The notes: generated from the letters alone by a model not told the origin. A stretch of 64,000 bases of DNA from Microvirga lupini (GCF_014191055.1 NZ_JACHWB010000005.1:1-64000); one strand, 5' to 3'. Shown: positions 8,971 through 17,950, counted from the stretch's first letter. Numbers and translations are program-made.

Positions 8971-9415
8971 GGAGCCGCAGATAATCGTGCTGTCGACCTA
9001 TGTCAGCGCAGCGAGTCGGCACATGCTGGTGCCTTCATGAACATGCAGCCGTCCTTGGCCAATCTTAGGTCTAGGACGGTCCTTTCCGTTGTACGGCTGA
9101 CGTCTTGTCGTGACCTGTGCGAACTCTCTCTCCCGGTGCTCGCCTGTTTTGTCGAACAGATTCTGAACCGGGGCCATACCTATCGGCTTGAAGGATCGCT
9201 GAGTTAGCCGTGAGTGCTCTGGCGCAGACCCAGGATCGGAGCGCTGTCCATCTTCGCGACAATAGTCTGGTATGGTCAAAAGCGGTAGCGCTGACGCGGC
9301 CGTCCAACCTCCGCTCCAAGCCTCGAAGCAGACATTCGCTCTCAGGCCGAAACAGGCGCGCCGTTTCCATGCGAAGGAGCTGCCGCTTGGTCTCCACCGG
9401 CAGCTCCCGCTTTCG
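8971..9415. other. Convergent intergenic region with a terminator-like hairpin
   Basis: This lies between the solute-binding protein gene and the SDR gene, which converge. No gene was recognised. A 10-base inverted repeat, GGAGCTGCCG at 9376-9385 and CGGCAGCTCC at 9398-9407, sits 9 bases beyond the SDR stop codon. It could end that transcript, although it lacks a good T-run. Confidence 0.5.
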
Positions 9416-10180
9416 TCAAGGCATGTACTGACCGCCGTTCACCTCGATGGTCTGGCCATTGATGTAGCCGCTCATGGCCTGCGAGGATAGAAAGAGGTAG
9501 ACGCCCACGCAGTCCTCCGGATCGCCGATCCGCGCGAGCGGAATCGTCTTGCGCATGTTCTCCAGCCATTCCGGACTGGAGAACCGCTGGTGGAACGGCG
9601 TCATGATCACACCCGGCGAGACGGCGTTCACGCGGATGTTGGCGCCCGCGAGTTCCTTTGCCATGTTGCGGGTGATGTTGCCGACGAAAGCCTTGGCGCC
9701 CGCATAGAGGCCCGCGCCGGGCCCGCCGCCGTTGCGGGCTGCGATGGAGCTCGTATTCACGATGGCGCCGGCCCCTGCCCGCCGGAAGTGCGGAACCGCC
9801 GCTTTGGAAGCCATGACGACGGAGCGCACGTTGATGTCGAGCACCTGATCGTAGAGCTCGTCCTCCACCTCCGTGAGAGGAGCGCGTTTCACCATGGCCC
9901 CGGCATTGTTGATGAGCACATCGAGGCCGCCGAGCAGGGAGGCTGCCTCGTCAACGACCGCCTTCGCGGTCGCGCTGCTGGAGACGTTGCCGCTCACCAT
10001 CTGCGCCTCGCCGCCCTGGTTGCGGATGGCGGCGACGACGGCTTCCGCTTCCGCAGCGCTGGAGTTGTAGTGAACGACGACACGGGCCCCGAATCTGGCG
10101 AAGCCCTGCGCCACGGCCGCTCCGATGCCTGTGCTGGACCCCGTGACGAGGACGCGCTTATTTTTAAGATCGCTGAGCAT
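9416..10180 (-). CDS. SDR family oxidoreductase
   Basis: A 254-residue classical short-chain dehydrogenase with a Rossmann fold. The cofactor motif TGSSTGIG is at residues 13-20, NNAGAM is near 90, and the catalytic pair is in YAGAK after NTSSIAARNGGG. The ARVVVHYNSS segment after beta-2 lacks the acidic residue typical of strict NAD users, which suggests NADP(H), but this is weak evidence. ATG 10180 follows an AGAAAGAGA site. It is the last gene of a minus-strand set that begins with the sugar kinase. It may oxidise or reduce the carbonyl fragment made by the aldolase, or act on the sugar before phosphorylation. Confidence 0.9.
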   Translation of the reverse strand: MLSDLKNKRVLVTGSSTGIGAAVAQGFARFGARVVVHYNSSAAEAEAVVAAIRNQGGEAQMVSGNVSSSATAKAVVDEAASLLGGLDVLINNAGAMVKRAPLTEVEDELYDQVLDINVRSVVMASKAAVPHFRRAGAGAIVNTSSIAARNGGGPGAGLYAGAKAFVGNITRNMAKELAGANIRVNAVSPGVIMTPFHQRFSSPEWLENMRKTIPLARIGDPEDCVGVYLFLSSQAMSGYINGQTIEVNGGQYMP

Positions 10181-10193
10181 GATCGTCTCTTTC

Positions 10194-11252
10194 TTAGGCT
10201 GCTTGCGAGCCGAAGCCCGCATAAAGGCTCGGGAAGCTATGGCCAGCGTTCTGCAGCTCCACTCCCTTCGCCATGGCGGGTGCCTGATCCCACGGAGGGG
10301 CGAGCTGGTCGGTCAGGCGGTTGATTTCATCCATGTACCGGGCAGATTCCTCCTGAAGCCCCCTCTCCATGGCCGCGATGTCGGGATAAGATCCGAACGC
10401 CGTCCACCAGATCGCGCGGCCGGCGAGATAGCCGTTGGCTCCGGCACGATATGCAAAGGCGAGAACGCGGCGGAACTGCTCCATCCCGGCTCCGGCGCTG
10501 AGCATCACCCAGGGACGATCAATGATGTCGCCGATCTTGTTGAACCATTCCTGCGCCTTGCGGACTTCTTCCGTATTCTCATCAGGGTTCGGCAGGGAAT
10601 CGGCGGACACGGGACTTTCGAGCTTGTAAATGTCCACGCCATAGGAGGGGTCAGCGAAGTCGCGCAGGCTCTGAAGGACGAGCTCCGGATACTTCTCCTT
10701 GTTCTCGATGTAATCCGTGGTGTGGTTCGCCGCGCCCTGGAACGGATAGACGAGAAGCTCGAGAAGAAAGGCGATGTCGTAGCGCGCGCATGCGTCGCCG
10801 ACTGAGCGCACGAGCGCCTGCTGATGCGCCACCACATCGGGGCTGCAGTCGGGCCGATACCACAGGAGCAGCTTGACGCCGTCGGCGCCCATGCGCTTGA
10901 TCTTGCCCACGTCCCATCCTTCCGGAAGACGCGTCTTGCGTCCGCCCGGCGTGTCCTCGAAGCGGAAATCCTCGAGGGTGATGAGCAATCCACGATCGGC
11001 CGGAATGCTGCCGGCGGCGAGGCTGAAGCCATAATCGGGGTCGATCAGCACGGCAGAGCCCATCGGTGTCAGTGATCGGGCGAGCATCGCCTTCACGGGA
11101 GCCACATCCTCATAGCCCACCTGCCGCGGCGCGATTTTCTCGCCGATGGCCTTGAGCATGGGCGGGCGCTGGTCAACGGCCACCATCTTGAAGCGTCCCT
11201 GGGGGTCTGACAGCCGCCGAAGTCCTCGCAGCTTTCCAGCCGAGATCTGCAT
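10194..11252 (-). CDS. Class I aldolase of the LacD/YihT family
   Basis: A 352-residue protein related to tagatose-1,6-bisphosphate aldolase (LacD) and 6-deoxy-6-sulfofructose-1-phosphate aldolase (YihT). The N-terminal segment FKMVAVDQRPPMLKAI matches the AVDQR start of these enzymes. Lys127 lies in ADGVKLLLWYRPD, and the likely Schiff-base lysine is Lys210 in DIYKLESPV. Near the C-terminus WVMLSAGAGMEQF and GANGYLAGRAIW form the phosphate-binding end of the barrel. It would cleave the ketose-1-phosphate made by the PfkB kinase in the same operon. Whether the substrate carries phosphate, sulfonate or carboxylate at C6 is not decided by the sequence. Confidence 0.85.
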   Translation of the reverse strand: MQISAGKLRGLRRLSDPQGRFKMVAVDQRPPMLKAIGEKIAPRQVGYEDVAPVKAMLARSLTPMGSAVLIDPDYGFSLAAGSIPADRGLLITLEDFRFEDTPGGRKTRLPEGWDVGKIKRMGADGVKLLLWYRPDCSPDVVAHQQALVRSVGDACARYDIAFLLELLVYPFQGAANHTTDYIENKEKYPELVLQSLRDFADPSYGVDIYKLESPVSADSLPNPDENTEEVRKAQEWFNKIGDIIDRPWVMLSAGAGMEQFRRVLAFAYRAGANGYLAGRAIWWTAFGSYPDIAAMERGLQEESARYMDEINRLTDQLAPPWDQAPAMAKGVELQNAGHSFPSLYAGFGSQAA

Positions 11253-11291
11253 TGCGATAGTCCTTTCCTAAATCATGAAGAGTGATGATGG

Positions 11292-12839
11292 TTAGAGAGA
11301 GGTGGTGCGCCCCATTTCCTGGGGCTGATCAAGAGCCGCAGACGGTGGCCGGGCCCTGCGGCTCGTCCTGAGAGCCAATCCCAGCAGAGGCATCGACCAG
11401 AAGAGAATTGCGGAAGCCCCGAGCACCGCCGCGATGGGACGCTCGAAAAAGGCCAGCAGGTTACCGTTCGCGATGGTCATGGAGGTGAGGAAGTTCTGCT
11501 CCAGCATGGGGCCGAGCACGACCCCGAGGATGATGGGCGCGATCGGGATGCGGGCTTCCGAAAGGGCAAAGGCGATCAGGCCGAACGCCACCATCACGAT
11601 GATGTCGAACACGGCGTTGTTGATCGCGAACGAACCTACGACGCAGCTCAGGAGGATGAGCGCCATGAGCTGGGGCCGGGGCACGACCAGGATGCGGCTC
11701 GCGGCGCGAATGGCGAGCCAGCCGAGCGGCAGGAGCGCAAGGTTCGCGATCAGAAAGATCATGAACACCGCATAGAGCATGGCCCCTTGCGTCTCGAAGA
11801 GCCTCGGGCCCGGATTGAGACCCTTCATGTAGAGCACGCCGACCGCAATAGCCGTGACCGCATCGCCCGGAACGCCGAACACCAGCGCCGGAACCCACGC
11901 GCCGCTGAGGCCCGCATTATTCGCGGCTCCCGCCTCGATGACGCCTTCCGGGTGACCGGTGCCGAACTTCTCGGGCTCCTTCGAGAACCGGCGCGCGGTC
12001 GCGTAGGTGATCCAGGCCGCGATATCGCCGCCTGCGCCGGGAAGAATTCCGATGAGCGTGCCGATGATGGAGCCGCGGCCGATATTCGTGCGGTACTTGG
12101 CCATCAACGGCATGATCCCGCTGAAGATGCCGCTCACCTTCTGCGGCTTCGCGAAGCGATGCCGTGCGGTGCCGTAGACGAGACTGTGGAATATTTCCGA
12201 CAGGGCGAACATGCCGATCATCGCCGGCACGAAACTGACGCCTCCCATCAGGTCCACCACGCCGAAGGTGAAACGGGGGGAGCCGCTGATCACGTCCATG
12301 CCGACGGTGGAAATCGCCAGCCCGATGAACAGCGAGATGATTCCAGGAAGATAACCGGAGGAACTGACGAGTGCGGCGCAGGTCAGGCCGATGGCCGCCA
12401 GCCAGAAATACTCGAAGCTCGAAAAGTTGAGCGCCACACGTGCCAGCGATGGCGCGGCGAAGATCAGCACGATCGCACCGAACAGGCCTCCGATCACCGA
12501 CGAGACGAGGCTGGACCCGAGCGCCTGCGCCCCGAGCCCCTTCTTTGTCATCATGTAGGTTTCGTCAGTGTAGGCCGCGGAGGCGGGCGTTCCGGGAATA
12601 CGCAGGAGGCAGCCGGGAATGTCGCCGGCGGTGATCGCCATGGCCGTGCAGGCAACGATGGCCGCCACGGACGACAGCGGGTCCATGAAGAAGGTCATCG
12701 GCACCAGCAGCGCCGTGGCCATCGTGGCCGTGAGGCCCGGCACTGCGCCGACGAACAGCCCGAAGAAGGACGCCAGGACGACGGTCAGAATGACCTGAGG
12801 ATCGGCAATCAGCCGGAAGGCTTCGAAGATCGTCTGCAT
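11292..12839 (-). CDS. tctA: Tripartite tricarboxylate transporter permease TctA
   Basis: A 515-residue integral membrane protein matching TctA: GAVPGLTATMATALLVPMTF near the N-terminus, RIPGTPASAAYT, and GILPGAGGDIAAWITYATAR in the middle, all hallmarks of the large subunit. It imports a carboxylate or similar anion with an ion gradient. The start at 12839 is 7 bases after the tctB stop at 12847. tctC-tctB-tctA are in the standard order, between the kinase gene and the aldolase gene, so the transporter probably feeds that pathway. The C-terminal 30 residues are polar and probably cytoplasmic. Confidence 0.94.
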   Translation of the reverse strand: MQTIFEAFRLIADPQVILTVVLASFFGLFVGAVPGLTATMATALLVPMTFFMDPLSSVAAIVACTAMAITAGDIPGCLLRIPGTPASAAYTDETYMMTKKGLGAQALGSSLVSSVIGGLFGAIVLIFAAPSLARVALNFSSFEYFWLAAIGLTCAALVSSSGYLPGIISLFIGLAISTVGMDVISGSPRFTFGVVDLMGGVSFVPAMIGMFALSEIFHSLVYGTARHRFAKPQKVSGIFSGIMPLMAKYRTNIGRGSIIGTLIGILPGAGGDIAAWITYATARRFSKEPEKFGTGHPEGVIEAGAANNAGLSGAWVPALVFGVPGDAVTAIAVGVLYMKGLNPGPRLFETQGAMLYAVFMIFLIANLALLPLGWLAIRAASRILVVPRPQLMALILLSCVVGSFAINNAVFDIIVMVAFGLIAFALSEARIPIAPIILGVVLGPMLEQNFLTSMTIANGNLLAFFERPIAAVLGASAILFWSMPLLGLALRTSRRARPPSAALDQPQEMGRTTSL

Positions 12840-12846
12840 TCTCGCC

Positions 12847-13341
12847 TCACAGCCCCAGGTTCGCCAGGATTCCTGCCGGGAGCGGAACCATCAGAAGTCG
12901 GATGAAGACCAGATAGACGGCCACGGTGGCGACGACTGCCAGAAGCGCGGCACGCCAGAGCGCCACCTTCAGCAGCACCATGAACCCAGTCAGGAAAACG
13001 GACAGCAGCACGATGAAGCCGACGGTTTCCCAGAGGCGGATGATCACCCCAAGTCCGAGCAGAACCCATGCCAAGGCCGCGTAGTAAGGGCGGTCGGCAG
13101 GAGTCTCGCCACCCTCCTTGTCCACCGTCCCGAACGTGGCGGCCGCGGCGGGCTCGGGCTGCCGCAGAGCGTTGATCGCATAGGCGGCACCGCTGAGAAG
13201 CAAACCAACGCCGAGAATGGTCGGGAAGAATCCTGGTCCATAATCCTGTCCTGGAATGGTCGGAAATTGCGCCGCTCCCAGAACGATGCCCCCTCCCAAT
13301 GCCGACAGGACGATCCCTGCGATGAATTCAGCTTTCCTCAT
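12847..13341 (-). CDS. tctB: Tripartite tricarboxylate transporter subunit TctB
   Basis: A 164-residue membrane protein with four hydrophobic segments and the family feature FPTIPGQDYGPGFFPTILG near residues 26-44. It is the small membrane subunit of the Tct transporter. It is 25 bases downstream of tctC and 7 bases upstream of tctA. A loop rich in Pro, Ala and Glu (about residues 62-83) separates the first two and last two spans, as is usual in this family. Confidence 0.92.
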   Translation of the reverse strand: MRKAEFIAGIVLSALGGGIVLGAAQFPTIPGQDYGPGFFPTILGVGLLLSGAAYAINALRQPEPAAAATFGTVDKEGGETPADRPYYAALAWVLLGLGVIIRLWETVGFIVLLSVFLTGFMVLLKVALWRAALLAVVATVAVYLVFIRLLMVPLPAGILANLGL

Positions 13342-13366
13342 GATGCCGCCTGCCTTTCACGTAGAC

Positions 13367-14329
13367 TTACTTGGCGAGGCCCGCGGCCTTGATGGCCGTT
13401 CCGAACCGCTCGTCCGCATCCGCGAGGAATTTTGCGAAGGCCTCGCCGCCCGCATAGTCCTGGCCGAACTTGCGAGCCGTCATGAACGACTTGAATTCGG
13501 GCTTCTGAGCGACTTTCGCCATGGCGTCGGACAGACGCTTGGCAATGTTGTCGGGCAGACCCTTGGGCGTGGCGACGCCGCGCCAGGAGGACAGGAACCA
13601 ATCGACGCCGGTCGCCTCCTTGACGGTCGGCACGTTCGGGAAGGACGGATCACGCTCGGCGCGCATGATGGCAAGCGTCTTCACCTCACCCGCATCCACC
13701 ATGGATTGAACCTCCGGGAGAGTGGTGGCCACAACGCCGATGGCATTGGAGGTGAGCAGCTGGAGCGACGGCGTGATTCCGTCGGTGGGCACCCACGGAA
13801 TGGTGTCGACCGGCAGGTTCGACGCCTTCAGGAGACCCGCAACCGCCAGGTGCGGAGCGCCGCCGCGATTGGCACCGGATGCCTTGTAAGTGCCGGGCTT
13901 CGCCTTGGCCTGCTCGAGCAGCTCCTTGAGATCCTTCGCACCGTCGGAGCGCACGTTGATGCTCTGGGCATCGGTGTTGTAGAGCGCGATCGGCGTGTAG
14001 CTGCGATAGTCGATGGGCGCGGTGCCCAGCCAGTGATAGAGCGACAGCTCGGTCGTGATGACGCCGAGCGTGTAGCCATCGGGCTTGGCATTCGCGATTT
14101 CGGTGTGTCCGACGATGCCGCCGCCGCCCGTGCGGTTGACCACGTTCACGGGCTTTCCGAGCTCCTGCTCGAGCAGAGATGCAACGGTGCGGGCGGTCGC
14201 ATCGGTTCCGCCGCCTGCCGCCCACGGCACGATGAGCGTGATCGGACGCTCGGGGTATTCGGCCAGAGCCGGGGTCGACAGGGTTAGAGCGGCTACCGCC
14301 GCAAACAGAATTCGGCGTGTCAGTTTCAT
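13367..14329 (-). CDS. tctC: Tripartite tricarboxylate transporter substrate-binding protein TctC (Bug family)
   Basis: A 320-residue periplasmic protein. It has a signal peptide (MKLTRRILFAAVAALTLSTPALA), the Bug motif YPERPITLIVPWAAGGGTDATAR, and the second ligand loop GGGGIVGHTEIANAKPDGYTLG. These loops normally hold a carboxylate through two water molecules and backbone amides. ATG 14329 was chosen over the in-frame ATG at 14353 because it begins a clean signal peptide. It is the first of the three Tct genes and lies 62 bases after the kinase gene. The ligand may be a sugar acid or other anionic compound. Confidence 0.93.
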   Translation of the reverse strand: MKLTRRILFAAVAALTLSTPALAEYPERPITLIVPWAAGGGTDATARTVASLLEQELGKPVNVVNRTGGGGIVGHTEIANAKPDGYTLGVITTELSLYHWLGTAPIDYRSYTPIALYNTDAQSINVRSDGAKDLKELLEQAKAKPGTYKASGANRGGAPHLAVAGLLKASNLPVDTIPWVPTDGITPSLQLLTSNAIGVVATTLPEVQSMVDAGEVKTLAIMRAERDPSFPNVPTVKEATGVDWFLSSWRGVATPKGLPDNIAKRLSDAMAKVAQKPEFKSFMTARKFGQDYAGGEAFAKFLADADERFGTAIKAAGLAK

Positions 14330-14391
14330 GGTTTCCTCCACTGTGTCTCGCACCTCCGCTTCGTGCGGATGGCTTTCATCAAGGATTTCAG

Positions 14392-15351
14392 TCAGTGAGC
14401 CGGGTTCATGAGAGTGTTGATCGCCCTCCCCTTGTTATTGTCCGCGCCGGATTGAGCGCTGAGAAATGCATCGAGCTCCGAGCGGCTCGGAATTCCGGCG
14501 CGGCCGCCCCAGCGGGTGCATTTCAAAGCGGCCGCAGCCGCCGCGAAACGACCGGTCTCTTCCAGCGAGAGATGCTCCGCGATGCCGAGCGCGAAGGCGC
14601 CGTGGAAGACATCGCCCGCAGCGAGCGTGTCGATCGCATCCACCGCGAAGGACGGCGTCTGCCTCAATCGACCGTCCTCCAGCCAAGCGAACCCGCGGGA
14701 GCCCAGGGTGACGCCCACCATGCCGTCCGTCCGTTCCTGCGCGCGCTCCAGGCCGGCCTCGAACCCCTCTTCGCCGGACAGGCGCTTGAGGGCGGGCGCT
14801 GAAAACACGGCGTAGTCCGCCAGATGAATCAGGCGCTCCACTGCATCGTCGGTGGTGAGGTCGGCGTCCAGCACCGTCTTGACCCCCTGCTCGGACGCGG
14901 CGCGCAACGCACGCTCGGATGCTGCGGGCCAGCGCACATCTCCGAGAACCACGTCAAACCCGCGGATTCCATCCAGCGGCAGCCAGGAGGAATCGGTATC
15001 GAGCTCCCTGTCCGCGAAAGCGGTGATGAGACGCTCGCCCTTACGGTCGACCATGACCGCGGAAACACCCGAACGTCGGCCGGGGATGCTTCTCACGTGG
15101 CTGACATCCACCCCGTATTCCGCGATTTCGGCGACAATGCGCGCACCGACCTGATCCTCGCCGACACGGGCCCAGAGGCTCGCCTTGCCGCCGAGGCGGC
15201 TGACGGTGACCGCGGCATTGGCGGCGGGTCCGCCGCCGACCTGGGTATAGTCTCGCGCGAAAACCTTCGTTGGCTCCGGGGGGAAGGCCTCGATGGCGAA
15301 GATGTTGTCGAGAACGGCGACGCCGACGCAAAGAACCCGCCCTGACACCAT
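14392..15351 (-). CDS. PfkB family sugar kinase, YihV-like
   Basis: A 319-residue ribokinase/PfkB-fold kinase. It has VGGGPAANAAVTVSRLGG (residues 38-55), DVVLGDVRWP, and the catalytic anion-hole region DTLAAGDVFHGAFA with the base Asp. AAGD replaces the usual GAGD. The VGGGPAA start, the GDVRW segment and the C-terminal ALKCTRWGGRAGIPSR run resemble E. coli YihV (6-deoxy-6-sulfofructose kinase) more than ribokinase or fructokinase, by recall rather than by alignment. It is the promoter-proximal gene of the kinase-tctCBA-aldolase-SDR set and is divergent from the IclR gene. The likely product is a ketose 1-phosphate for the aldolase. Confidence 0.87.
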   Translation of the reverse strand: MVSGRVLCVGVAVLDNIFAIEAFPPEPTKVFARDYTQVGGGPAANAAVTVSRLGGKASLWARVGEDQVGARIVAEIAEYGVDVSHVRSIPGRRSGVSAVMVDRKGERLITAFADRELDTDSSWLPLDGIRGFDVVLGDVRWPAASERALRAASEQGVKTVLDADLTTDDAVERLIHLADYAVFSAPALKRLSGEEGFEAGLERAQERTDGMVGVTLGSRGFAWLEDGRLRQTPSFAVDAIDTLAAGDVFHGAFALGIAEHLSLEETGRFAAAAAALKCTRWGGRAGIPSRSELDAFLSAQSGADNNKGRAINTLMNPAH

Positions 15352-15378
15352 TACCTCCCAATTATTTTCGGATCTTTA

Positions 15379-15502
15379 TTCCGTATATCGGAATTGATCC
15401 TCATTAAGAAGTTCCGCATTGCGGATGTCAATTCCGAAAATGATGACGGGCTCATGTTTTTTGTGGTATGCGATTTCGAAACTTCCACGGAATGGAGTTC
15501 CG
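15379..15502. promoter_or_regulatory. Predicted IclR operators in the kinase/IclR divergent promoter region
   Basis: Three symmetric elements share TTCCG and CGGAA arms five bases apart. TTCCG-TATAT-CGGAA at 15379-15393 is perfect. TTCCG-CATTG-CGGAT at 15412-15426 has one mismatch and lies 33 bases away centre to centre, about three helical turns. CGGAA-TGGAG-TTCCG at 15488-15502 is in inverted order and overlaps the IclR ribosome binding site. A lone TTCCG is at 15432-15436. IclR proteins bind such short palindromes, so this is a likely control site for both directions. Confidence 0.7.
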
Positions 15503-15505
15503 TTC

Positions 15506-16333
15506 ATGAACAAGCCCGCGCGCAGTACCGCGCCCAGACGGGAGGCATCCTCGGAAGCCCAGGATCAGCGTGGCTCCCTGAAGTCGATGCAGAAGCTCAT
15601 GGCGGTTCTCGACTGCTTCTCCCGCTACGACCGCGCGCTGACCCTAAACGAGATCTCGGCCCGCTGCGGAATGCCGAAGACGACGGTGCACCGGCTCGTG
15701 ACCAGCCTCCGCGAGGCGAAGCTGCTCGAGCAGGACAAGGAGCGCGACAGATACCGGATGGGGATCCGCCTGTTCGAACTCGGCAGCATCGTTCTGGCCA
15801 ATCTCGACATCAACCGCGAGGCCCGTCCATTCGTCGAACGTCTCATGGCGATCAGCGGCGAAAGCGCTCATCTGTGCGTCTTCGACGGTACCAACATGGT
15901 CATCATCGAGCACCGCGAACCGGGAGCCCTCTCCGTCAACTGGACGACCACCCTTTCGATCTCGCCCTCTTACTGCACAGGCGTGGGCAAGGCGACCCTC
16001 GCCTTCCAAGACGAAGCCGTAATCGAAAAGGTTATCCGCAACGGGCTCGTCCCATACACGCCGACGACGATCACGGATCCGGACATCCTGCGTAGGGAAC
16101 TCCGCGCCGTGCGCGAGCGCGGCTACGCCATCGACGAGGGCGAGCACCAGCCAGCCGTACGCTGCGTTGCGGCGCCCGTGTACAACGCCGCCGGCCGCGT
16201 GTTCGCCGCCGTAAGCGTGACCGGCCCGAAGGAGCGGGTCACGCTCGAGCGTGTGCCGGAAGTTGCCGAATACGTCGTTGCGACGGCCACGCAACTTTCG
16301 CGGCAACTCGGCTATGACACCACGCAATCCTGA
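15506..16333 (+). CDS. IclR family transcriptional regulator
   Basis: A 275-residue regulator with an N-terminal winged helix (LTLNEISARCGMPKTTVHRL at about residues 53-72) and a C-terminal IclR effector domain containing YCTGVGKATLAF and ERGYAIDEGEHQPAVRCVAAPV. ATG 15506 was chosen over upstream in-frame starts because GGAG lies 8 bases before it. It diverges from the kinase/transporter operon and is followed 17 bases later by the DapA-like gene, so it probably controls both. Nearby palindromes (15379-15502) are the expected targets. The ligand is probably a pathway intermediate. Confidence 0.93.
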   Translation: MNKPARSTAPRREASSEAQDQRGSLKSMQKLMAVLDCFSRYDRALTLNEISARCGMPKTTVHRLVTSLREAKLLEQDKERDRYRMGIRLFELGSIVLANLDINREARPFVERLMAISGESAHLCVFDGTNMVIIEHREPGALSVNWTTTLSISPSYCTGVGKATLAFQDEAVIEKVIRNGLVPYTPTTITDPDILRRELRAVRERGYAIDEGEHQPAVRCVAAPVYNAAGRVFAAVSVTGPKERVTLERVPEVAEYVVATATQLSRQLGYDTTQS

Positions 16334-16350
16334 CACTGACAGAGGACATA

Positions 16351-17247
16351 ATGACGACGCCTAGCGAGCTTCACGGCGTGATCGTTCCCGTTGTGAGCCC
16401 TTTCGACGAGAGCGGCACGATCGACATGGGGGCATTCGTCGAGCAGATCGATTGGATGCTGGCACAGGAGGTCGACGGGCTTGTTGTCGGGGGCAGCACA
16501 GGCGAAGGCTTTGCGCTCGAGCCTGACGAACTTCTGCTGTTGACGCGGCGCGCCGTCGATGTCGCAGCCGGGCGCATTCCGGTTCTGGCCAGCATCATCG
16601 CCGACAGCACGCGAAGCGCGGCCTCGCGCGCGACGATGCTTCGAGGCCTGCCGATCGCAGCTCTCCAGGTTGCGCCGCCTCACTACATTTTCCCACCATC
16701 GGAGGATGGCTTCGTCGACTTCTATCGCGCCGTCGCCGAAGCTGCCGGAATTCCCCTCGTCATCTATAACGTGATCCCCTGGGCAAAGGTGAGCCCGAAG
16801 CTTGCCCTGCGCATCATGCAGGCGGTTCCTCAAGTCATTGCCGTGAAGCAGAGCGACCGCGACATGGATGCATTTGCGGATCTTACCCGTTCGGTGGGGC
16901 CAAAGCGTGTTTTCGGTGCTCTCGATGGGTCGCTCAAGAGTTGCTACGACTTCGGGATTGCAGGCTCGATCGCGGCGATCGCATGCGCGGTCCCGAAGGA
17001 GAACGTCCGTCTCTGGCGCGCTGTCGGCGAGGGCCGGACAGCCGAAGCCCTGGCACTGCAGGCTCGGCTCTCGGACTTCTGGGCTGCCTTGACGGGCCCC
17101 AATCTGCCTGCGCGGGTCAAAGCCGCCCAACGGCTTCAGGGATTGAAAGTCTCCTGGCCCCGCCCCCCCATGGAAGCCGCGTCTCAGGCGGATGTCGATA
17201 CCCTCAGCCGTGCGCTCCGGGACCTGCAGGAAACGTCGTTCGGATGA
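16351..17247 (+). CDS. Dihydrodipicolinate synthase (DapA) family lyase/aldolase
   Basis: A 298-residue TIM-barrel class I aldolase. The pyruvate-carboxylate motif GGSTGEG is at residues 47-53, the catalytic Tyr139 is in VIYNVI, and the Schiff-base Lys166 is in IAVKQSDRD. These place it in the DapA/N-acetylneuraminate lyase/KDG aldolase superfamily. True DapA is unlikely because the gene is in a catabolic locus beside an IclR regulator. More probable is a lyase or dehydratase for a 2-keto-3-deoxy sugar acid or a related keto acid. It starts 17 bases after the IclR gene and is co-transcribed with it. Confidence 0.88.
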   Translation: MTTPSELHGVIVPVVSPFDESGTIDMGAFVEQIDWMLAQEVDGLVVGGSTGEGFALEPDELLLLTRRAVDVAAGRIPVLASIIADSTRSAASRATMLRGLPIAALQVAPPHYIFPPSEDGFVDFYRAVAEAAGIPLVIYNVIPWAKVSPKLALRIMQAVPQVIAVKQSDRDMDAFADLTRSVGPKRVFGALDGSLKSCYDFGIAGSIAAIACAVPKENVRLWRAVGEGRTAEALALQARLSDFWAALTGPNLPARVKAAQRLQGLKVSWPRPPMEAASQADVDTLSRALRDLQETSFG

Positions 17248-17950
17248 CCATGGACTGGAAGCCCGGCAGCAGGTCAGGACGCGATTACTTCCTCGGTCTG
17301 GAATTCTCATAGCCCAGCGCACCGTGCGGACCCGACATTTCCTGCCTTCGATCCGAACTCCACGAGGCGTGTTCTGCGGCGCTACCGCCTCCCATCAGCG
17401 GCCGTGACGGGGTCAATCCAGCATTGTGACGGGACCAGGGTTCGCGGCTGTGCTACCATGGGCTCACGAGGTGTTTCATGAGCGATGCGAGCATGACATC
17501 GACGGGCCGTGCGGCAGGCGAGCTGACCGCAATCATACGGGGGCTCACGAGATAGGCCCTATGTATATTCTGGGGAGCCCCAAGTCAGAACCGAAGCTTC
17601 TGATCTACTTGCTCAGTAGATCGACACCACCGCAGGCCCTGAGAGAATGAGGAGCAGGGAAATTACCTGCTCTTTCGGATGTCCGCATTAAGCCTCTAAG
17701 CTGACCAAAGCGTTAGGTCTCAGATGTGCCAGCTTCGGACCTAAGGAAGTTCTATACCTCGGTCCTCCGGTCAGGATTGGTGGGAATGACGTCACAGGTG
17801 CCGGGGGGCGTAGGCCGGCGTGAGCGGTTCGGACAGAGCATGGCGTATCGCTGGTATCCGTAATTGCCAAGCCGTGGTCCGAAACGGTCAAGCAAAGGCC
17901 TACAATTCGCACCATTTATAACGGCCGAGAGAGAGCCACGAGGCCGCTGC
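17248..17950. other. Intergenic region, no gene recognised
   Basis: About 700 bases with no convincing coding frame. One hairpin, GAGCAGG at 17652-17658 and CCTGCTC at 17666-17672 followed by TTTCGG, could end transcription. A 25-codon frame starting at ATG 17478 has no recognisable similarity. The promoter of the parvulin gene should lie in the last 100 bases, but no clear sigma70 pair was seen. Confidence 0.45.

Noticed and set aside
17478..17555. 25-codon ORF (MSDASMTSTGRAAGELTAII...) in the gap before the parvulin gene
   Set aside because: No ribosome binding site of note, no recognisable relative and no supporting context. Chance frames of this length are expected in GC-rich DNA.
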